From Gonatopus flavifemur (taxonomy: Eukaryota; Arthropoda; Insecta; Hymenoptera; Dryinidae), in the NCBI GenBank assembly GCA_018340375.1, contig JAFFJZ010000031.1, positions 186,001-250,000 of the forward strand: 64,000 nucleotides of DNA, read 5' to 3'. Of the stretch, positions 57,257-64,000 are shown piece after piece. The position numbers and the translations under genes were made by a program. Each line of letters starts with the position of its first letter. Within the stretch, counting starts at the first letter, position 1. The notes beneath the pieces were generated by a model. It had not been told where the DNA came from, made no database searches, and worked only from the letters and a program-made list of their open reading frames with translations.

Positions 57257-60200
57257 ACCCATTGAGTCCGGGTAATGCAGGACTCAGCTGTAATCTTGGA
57301 CGTTGCAAATGATGTATAAATCATCAAAAACTCATGGCAAAAATACCTTACCCACCATTTTCGAGGTTGTTCTTTCGGTTGCTGAGGTCGAAATTACCTC
57401 AAAATGGCGCTGGAATACTGATATGGCCGATTTTAAATAAAAGGTCAACGAAAAACTGGAGGATATTGGACTTTGTGATTTTTTCACGGGTTGAAAATGC
57501 ACTCAAAATTATTCAGAACATCAACCAAGGGTGCACGGAATATCTCAACTTTACGATAGAATCTTTCCCAGACTTGAAGGAGACCTAACCTCTCTCAATT
57601 CACCATATATTCACCAAATTGACTCGCAATTTAGAGAATCTAGAGAAAATTGACAGAACATATAATTTGATCCGTTGAGTATTCTTCAAGAGAAGTACCC
57701 GGAGGTTTTTGAGGTCGCTGACTACGAATCAAACATCAGATTTCCAGAATTCAAAATGACGGATCCAACATGGCGGACGAGAAGTCAGAAAAAGCCTCGA
57801 AAATGGATGAAGATCGGTATGCTCAGGTTTTTGAGGTTCCTGATTACGGATCCATTATCAGATTTTCAAAATTCAAGATGACGGACCTGAGATGGTGGAT
57901 GAAAAGTCAGAAAAAGCCTTGAAAATGGATGAGAATCGGTATGCTGAGGTTTTTGACGTCTCTGATTATGAACTCAACATCAGATTTCCGAAATTCAAGA
58001 TGGCGGACCCAAGATGGCGGACGGAAACTCGAGAAAACTCTCGAAGATGGATGGAAATCGGTATACTGGGGTTCTTGACCCACTGACAACGGATCCAGCA
58101 TCAGATTCCCAAAATCCAGGATGGCGGATTCAATTTGGCATACTGAAATTCATATAATGCTCCTGAATCACGAGAAAATGTGTATACGAGGAGATTTTTG
58201 GGGTCGCTGACAACGTATTTGGAGTTGGATTTCAATGATTCCAGATGGCGGATCCGATGTGGCATACCGAAATTCATGATATGACTCAAAATCATGCAAT
58301 AATGTTTATACAGGGTTTCACGTAAGAAATTGGTTATTTCCGTCCGTTAGCCGTTCCATATGAACGTTTCCCAACTCAAACCACGTGGAGATGGACGGCA
58401 AGAGTCTCTTCTTTCTTTCTTTTTTTCCGTATTTTTTGAATTCAAAATTTTCTTGTATTGTTTTTATTCTTCATTTTTTTCTTTCAATTTTTCAATTATA
58501 TTTTCATAATCTTCCTTATGTTTCCCCTTTTTCACTCATGACTTTATATATGACTGCACGAGCTCATTCTGTTCATCTTTAAGCCTGAATTATCGATAGA
58601 GAGCTTATATTCTTCCACTTTTTTCCCTTGAAGATTCGCATGAAATCTGTCTTCACAATTCTTACAATAATACAAATTACAAGTGCAGCAGAATATGTAT
58701 GTGCGAATAATACATTCCTTCATGGAACATTTCTTTTGACTTGTTCCGCGGCGAAAGTTATGTTTTTCATTATCCCTCTTCCGTCCAATATCCAAATAAT
58801 GTCTAGCAACACTCATAGCAACATCTTTCGTACCAATCTTTTTTGATTCAGGATTTGATAAATCATAAATCACAAGTGCATTTGTGATAGCGGCTTGAAT
58901 CAAACGTGTGAAAACTACATAAGTCCACTTCTTACTACGTATACATGGCTGCACGTTGTTGCAGTGACTGTCGTGGAGATTTACTCCACCCATGGATCGA
59001 TTGTGAACATGAGAAGCGTGAGGATATGGAAGAAATATTCTTGAATGATCGTTTGCACTATATCGTTTCGAGGGTAACATTGGAGTCACTCCTGTAGCTC
59101 ATGAAGCTATAGAGACCTGCTGAGAATCCATCACACTGACATAATTATTTCCACTCTTTTGATCATGTTTTGAAACAACTGTGCCTCTGGGGTTTTTTTT
59201 ATCAATTATGTTGTTGGCCGATACTCTGTTGTCTCGAATAGTTCCTGTGGATTTCAGTCCCAATTTTTTCAGGTGCAACATGAGATCAACGCTAGTAAAA
59301 TAATTGTCATGATACAAATGATATTTCGATATGTTAGAGGAGGAATTTATCCTTGAGGAATTCATCCAATAGATGCATGACCACTTCTGTACCGAGGGCG
59401 CATTTGTTGAGTTTATCAACTCGTGATCCCTCTCCACAGTACAGATCGAGATCAAACAAATATCCGTTTGCTGAACAAAGTCCCCAAAATTTCCAACCGA
59501 ATCGTATCGGTTTTCCGCGGATGAATTGCTTCAAGCTGGTTCTGGCATAAGATTTAGCCATCATTTCGTCCACCGATAACGCAGATTCAAAAAACCCAAA
59601 GTTCTGAATATTCTTACGGAACTTGTCCAATAATACCCGAACTCGCCAAGCTTCATCATCTTTTTTTCATCGCTAGTTTTTGAATACTTCATGTTTGATC
59701 TGATTTCAAGGAAAGTATCACGTGACATGGCAGATCGAACAATTTCGCAACCTTAAAAAAGGTCAAGGGACCAATAATCTTTTTGAGATTCACGTTTATT
59801 GGAGCTTGATGAGATCAAAATTCCTAAATAAGTGTCCAAATTATTCAGACGTAGAGTATATTAATTCTCTTCGGTGGCTTTCACTATATAATTTTTTATT
59901 TCGATTGAAAAAAAGTGTTCAAATAGTTGAACATGTGCAGATTCACGTATAGATCTCTCTTGACTTCCACTGAGAGAACATTCATTCATTAGTTCATTGT
60001 TATACTTTTTCTCACCATCAACCCAAACATAATCGTGATTTTTCTCCAACTTTGTTTGGTTTCATCATATGACCGGGATACTTTTTTGTATGAACACTCG
60101 GATAGAATTTCATCTATTTCATTGGAATTGCCATCGTAATCGATATCGGATTCTTCATCTGAGTCTCCAGAATCATTTGAATTTGGTAGGAGTAATATTT

Positions 60201-61620
60201 GATCATAATCATCATCCGATGTGTCAACCTCATAATCTTCACGATTTGTTGCCTCTCTCTCGCGTTTTGGTGCCATATTTCAAGTGATAATTAGTGCGAG
60301 AAGGAGAAAAAGTGGGCCGAAAATCAATTACCTTCGGCAGGTGAGGGAAAATATCCGAATATCAGAGAAAAACAATCAATATAGTTGTATAGTATACACA
60401 ATAGTATGTCTGAATTTCGAGTTCAATGATTCAGAAAATATCAGTATTCTGGAGTGTAATTAGACTGGTGACACGTGATGAAAATATTAGAAGTGAATAT
60501 CAGTTATTATCAGGGTAATTGAATTTGACATTATCATCAAGTGAATCGGAGAAATTAAGGACGAAGTTTATCGCATGAAGAACTGAGTTATTGGGGAACA
60601 TACAAGAATATAAACTTGCTACGTAGTTTGACTTGGAAACGTGCACATGGAATAATTGACTTACGAAAACAACCAATTTTCTTGCGGAAACTTCACGTAT
60701 AAACATTATTGCATGATTTCGAGTGATGTCATGAATTTCGGTATGCCATATTGAATCCGCCATCTTGAATTTTGAACATTCGATGCTGGATTCGTTATCA
60801 GTGACCTCAAAAAACCCAGTATACCGATTTTCATCCATCTTCGAGAGTTTTCTTGAGTTTTCGTCCGCCATCTTGGGTCCGCCATCTTGAATTTCGGGAA
60901 TCTAATGCTAAATTCGTAATCAGCGACCTCAATAACCTCAGTGGATCGATTTCAATCCATCTCTGAGGATTTTTCTCCACTTTCCATCCACCATCTTAGG
61001 GCCGTCATCTTGAATTTTGAAAATCTGATAACGGATCCGTAATTAGGAACCTCAAAAACCTGAGCATACCGATTTTCATCCATTTTCGAGGCTTTTTCTG
61101 ACTTCTCGTCCGCCATGTTGGATCCGTCATTTTGAATTCTGGAAATCTGATGTTTGATTCGTAGTCAGCAACCTCAAAAACCTCCGAGTACTCCTCTTGG
61201 AGAATACTGAACGAATAAAATTATATGTTCTGTCAATTTCCTCTAGATCCTCAGAATTGCGAGTTATTTCGGAGAATATATGGTGGATTGAGAGAGGTTA
61301 GGTCTCCTTCAAGTCTGGGAAAAAATTCTATCGTAAAGTTGAGATATTTTGTTCACCCTGGGTTGATGTTCTGAGTGCATTTTCAACTCGTGAAAAAATC
61401 ACGAATTCAAATATCCTTCAATGTTTTGTCGACTTTTTATTTTAAATCGGTCATATCAGTGTTCCAGCGCCATCTCAAGGTAATTTTGACGTCAGCGACC
61501 GAAAGAGCAACCTCGAGAATAGTAGGTAAGGTATTTTTGCCATGAGTTTTGAATGATTCATATATCATTTGCAACGTTCTGAATTACAGTTGAAATCCTG
61601 CATTCCCCGGACCTAATGGG
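57257..61620 (-). mobile_element. piggyBac-like element with ~1-kb inverted repeats
   Basis: It begins CCCATTGAGTCCGGGTAATG and ends ATTCCCCGGACCTAATGGG. The left arm 57257-58365 and right arm 60655-61620 pair, each with several ~120-bp tandem units like those at 38300-39000. Left flank TTAA (57253-57256), right flank TTCA (61621-61624). It interrupts the Gypsy RT between AYLPLYMN and the following IPDRLRS. A transposase lies between the arms. Confidence 0.88.
58544..60276 (-). pseudogene. piggyBac-like transposase, third catalytic Asp changed
   Basis: It would excise and insert the element at TTAA. N-terminus: an acidic leader (MAPKREREATNREDYEVDTS, DSGDSDEESDIDYDG). First catalytic Asp in ALSVDEMMAKSYARTSLKQF (about 59570); then KPIRFGWKFWGLCSANGYLF. 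Second Asp in YHLYHDNYFTSVDLM. The third Asp site reads MGGVNLHDSHCNN (family MGGVD), so Asp is replaced by Asn. A C-terminal Cys-rich finger (FCCTCNLYYCKNCEDRFHA) is kept. Frameshifts lie near 60000, 59650-59700, 59340 and 59095. The DNA-binding arms flank it. Confidence 0.85.
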
Positions 61621-62867
61621 TTCATATAAAGGGGGAGATACGCGTCCTTTTTGATCATCTCATTGACTTCTCGGTAATCCACGCAGAATCTGTACGTACT
61701 CTTCTTTTCAGTTTCCCCTTTGCGAGCGATCATTTTCTGCAGTTCGAAGTCCTGTGATTCCACTTGACGTTTCTTCACCATCACAATTGGACTCGACCAA
61801 TCGCTCGTGGAGGGTTCGATGATCCCTTCTACTAACATTCTGTCGACTTTCTTATACATTCCTTCCCGAACTTTCAGGCTTACTGGATAATATCTGCGTT
61901 CCTCACCTAAATGACCCTGCACATCGATATGATGTGTAGTCAATGAAATGGCACCACACGACTTCGTTGAAGGGAGCCCTTCTGTCCTTACAAACTGTTC
62001 TAACTGGGCTTGTTGGGACGGCTCTGCTGGAATTGAACGAAATAAGTCCGGGTGTCTGGGCTCCCCTTTGCACGCTGGTGCAAAGTATTGACAGTCATCC
62101 GGTTGTTTGCCAAGTCGCCAACGGCAGTTGGATCCATCAATTATCATCCCGAATTCATAGAAAAAATCCATTCCCAGAATGGCATCTACGTCTAGCCCAG
62201 GTACAATCCTGCAAGTCAACGTCTCCTCTACGTCTTTAAGTACCATGGGTACCTGAGCTCCTTCTGTAATGGGTTCCACCTGTCCATTGGTCACTTTCAC
62301 CGCGCCATACGAAGCTTTCCTCATAGGGATCTTCAAGGTTTTCAGTAAACCCCATCCTGGGGGGCCGAAAAAGGTACAGGATGCGCCTGTATCCATAAGG
62401 GCTGGGATATTGTATGAGCCTACTTTGATGGTCGAAGATATCCTTGCTGTCGGGAGCTGGGTATCTACTTGGGTTTCCGTAGGCTCTACCTGTGGTAGAT
62501 CAAATATAGGGCGAGGATACAGATTGGGAGATATTAGGTGAGTGTTTGGGTGAAGGGGTAAGTTGAACGAGTTGTTCAACTCATTATTAAGGTCCGAGTT
62601 TGACGCCGTTGTGGATTCCGGTTCCGCGTTAACTACTGGGAGGGATAGTAGGGTCGGTTTGCAGAAATATCTGCAGAACTGTGCTTGAATGAAATACTGT
62701 ATTCTGGGGGTAGGTTCCCATGGTAACTGAACTCTAAGGGGATATTCGTCCGGGTTGAGTACTCGATAAGGGCCAGGGTTCATCGGATTGTTGACTAAAT
62801 CAAAGGAATTCTTGGGATTCGGGGTGGAAGCTGGTGCGATTAATTTCTCATAATCTGAATTCAGCAA
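61621..62867 (-). pseudogene. Gypsy protease and RT N-terminal part
   Basis: This frame is open from 62867 to the piggyBac-like insertion. An aspartic protease has the active-site motif ALMDTGASCTFFG and flap/terminal segment AILGMDFFYEFGM. RT entry follows with MLVEGIIEPSTSDWSSPIVM and YRFCVDYREVNEMIKKDAYL. It would cleave the polyprotein and begin reverse transcription. The start is within a Pro/Asn-rich linker downstream of gag. Confidence 0.85.
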
Positions 62868-64000
62868 ATAATTGGGGTTTTCGCGGGTAGTTTCCGTTCC
62901 AACTGCTAGTTCACGGTAGGAATTGGGGTCATTGAGGACTCTGGGTGTCGATGGCTCATTTTCGTGAGAACTTTCTGTTCTGTATCTCTCCCTCCAGGGT
63001 AATGGGGGGCTGGGATCTGTGGGAGGGTTTGAAATTGGTGTTGACGTTTTGAGAATACCGGACTCTCATCCATCGGCGAACGTGAAATATTTCTCTATGC
63101 GTCGGGTGGGTTTTCCGGGTGATTTTTTCCCGATCAGGGTCAGTGAGGGGGTACTATCAGAGGTTAGGTGGACCCTAGTCACTTATCCTCCTATCAGTTG
63201 TCCTACTCTTCACTTTTTTTGCTCGAAGAACGTTTCCGATTTATGTTACGGCTCCGAAGAGTTCCACAAACTCTGCTAAAGTGTCCTTTGCCCCCACAAC
63301 GCCGAAATTCTACTGGTTCCTCAGCGCTACTCTCGTCAAACACCTTCCTTGTTGGACGTGACGATGTGTTCGGGGAATGGTGTGGTGGATGTCCGGGGGG
63401 GAGGGGGGTATTGACATCAGGGGACTGCCCGCCCACCCGATTTTGAAGATTGGGGCGATGTGGGTGGATGTGGGTTCTATGAACCGGCTTTTCATGTTGG
63501 TTTGACTCTATTGATTCTACCATCGATACGTGGGGTTGTGAGTTCCTGGGGTAAGACTTCCTTGGCTCATAAGCCAATCCAGGCAGAGCTAGTTGGGGGG
63601 TGGGGATTTGAATTGAGATATCTCGGGGCTCTAGTGACCGCTCGAACTCAAGGGTCCTTTGTTCCATCTGCTCGGACGTGCTGAATGAACCTTCGATCAT
63701 AGCGCTTCGGAATTCGGGTTTCATATTTTTCCATGCGAAAGATCATTGTTCTAATAGGGAATATGGATTCCTCATGTTACTCTATAGTAGTTGCACGCAA
63801 TTCAGGTTCTCCGCAGCGGGCTCATCGGGGCCTTGAAACCGAGTGAGTACTTGTAATTTCAATTCACGTTCCTAATCGTCCAAACGGAATCTGCTTCGAA
63901 AAGCGTTACAAAATGAGTCTAGGCTGATGGACGAGATCTTCTTTATTCCAAGCCATTACAATGCAATGTCTTCCAATATTGTGGGCATTAGATTCAGAAT
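62868..64000 (-). pseudogene. Gypsy gag region with damaged zinc knuckle
   Basis: The frame at 63203-63724 is Pro/Ser/Arg-rich and ends with CGGKGHFSRVC, a retroviral-type zinc knuckle whose first Cys reads Phe here (EFRRCGG). A basic tail RKRSSSKKSEE follows. Upstream to 64000 the coding frame is poorly visible. Gag would form the particle and bind element RNA. Confidence 0.65.

Larger units (their letters stand above)
53700..64000 (-). mobile_element. Ty3/Gypsy retrotransposon, interrupted, runs off the window
   Basis: On the minus strand the order is gag (after 64000 to 62868), protease, RT (interrupted by the piggyBac-like element), RNase H, integrase and 3' LTR, which is the Gypsy order (integrase last). 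No envelope frame is visible between integrase and LTR. The 5' LTR and primer site lie beyond the window. Confidence 0.85.

Overview
The window looks like nuclear DNA of an insect. Its first ~10.5 kb is a copy of mitochondrial DNA and the rest is a dense graveyard of nested transposable elements. No convincing single-copy host gene was found. The mitochondrial part follows the ancestral insect gene order (nd5, tRNA-His, nd4, nd4L, tRNA-Thr, nd6, cytb, tRNA-Ser, nd1, tRNA-Leu, 16S, 12S, control region) and needs the invertebrate mitochondrial code. tRNA-Pro is missing between tRNA-Thr and nd6. A hymenopteran would fit, but the sequence does not settle the order.

Layout. 1-10521: mitochondrial segment (probable NUMT) with a DD41D-type mariner-like transposon at 883-2911 inside nd5. 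It ends in three 194-bp control-region repeats that contain inverted scraps of nd6 and nd4, and breaks off in a fourth. 11004-15553: a CATATATG-rich inverted-repeat element split by an RTE-type LINE (RTE-1), which is itself split by a solo LTR. 15557-20333: a decayed second LINE carrying a 126-bp hAT-type MITE. 20412-24450: a CR1-like LINE on the minus strand with an intact ORF1. 24488-27443 and 29111-29722: two more RTE copies, one with its RT core deleted, one 5'-truncated. 30919-32582: a mariner split by a hAT-type MITE. 33055-34190: tandem and inverted ~350-bp repeats. 35205-36475: a Mutator-like transposase pseudogene.

37185-53392 is one composite insertion. A small TA-flanked MITE was split by a hAT element (37360-53311, perfect 8-bp duplication CAATCAAT). 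That hAT contains a piggyBac-like MITE, fold-back elements, two decayed copies of a second hAT family, and a 4.2-kb DNA transposon of uncertain superfamily (44642-48812, duplication ATAT), which holds a further MITE. From ~53.7 kb to the window end lies a minus-strand Ty3/Gypsy retrotransposon (3' LTR, integrase, RNase H, RT, protease, gag). Its RT is split by a 4.36-kb piggyBac-like element (57257-61620) with ~1-kb inverted repeats built from ~120-bp tandem units; the MITE at 37847-40084 is an internally deleted relative.

Almost every transposase and polymerase is broken by stops, frameshifts, deletions or lost catalytic residues. The value of the window lies in the legible insertion history, the chimeric control-region repeats, and a transposase ORF interrupted only by TGA inside mitochondrial DNA. 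Boundaries are by eye; those given with target-site duplications are exact.
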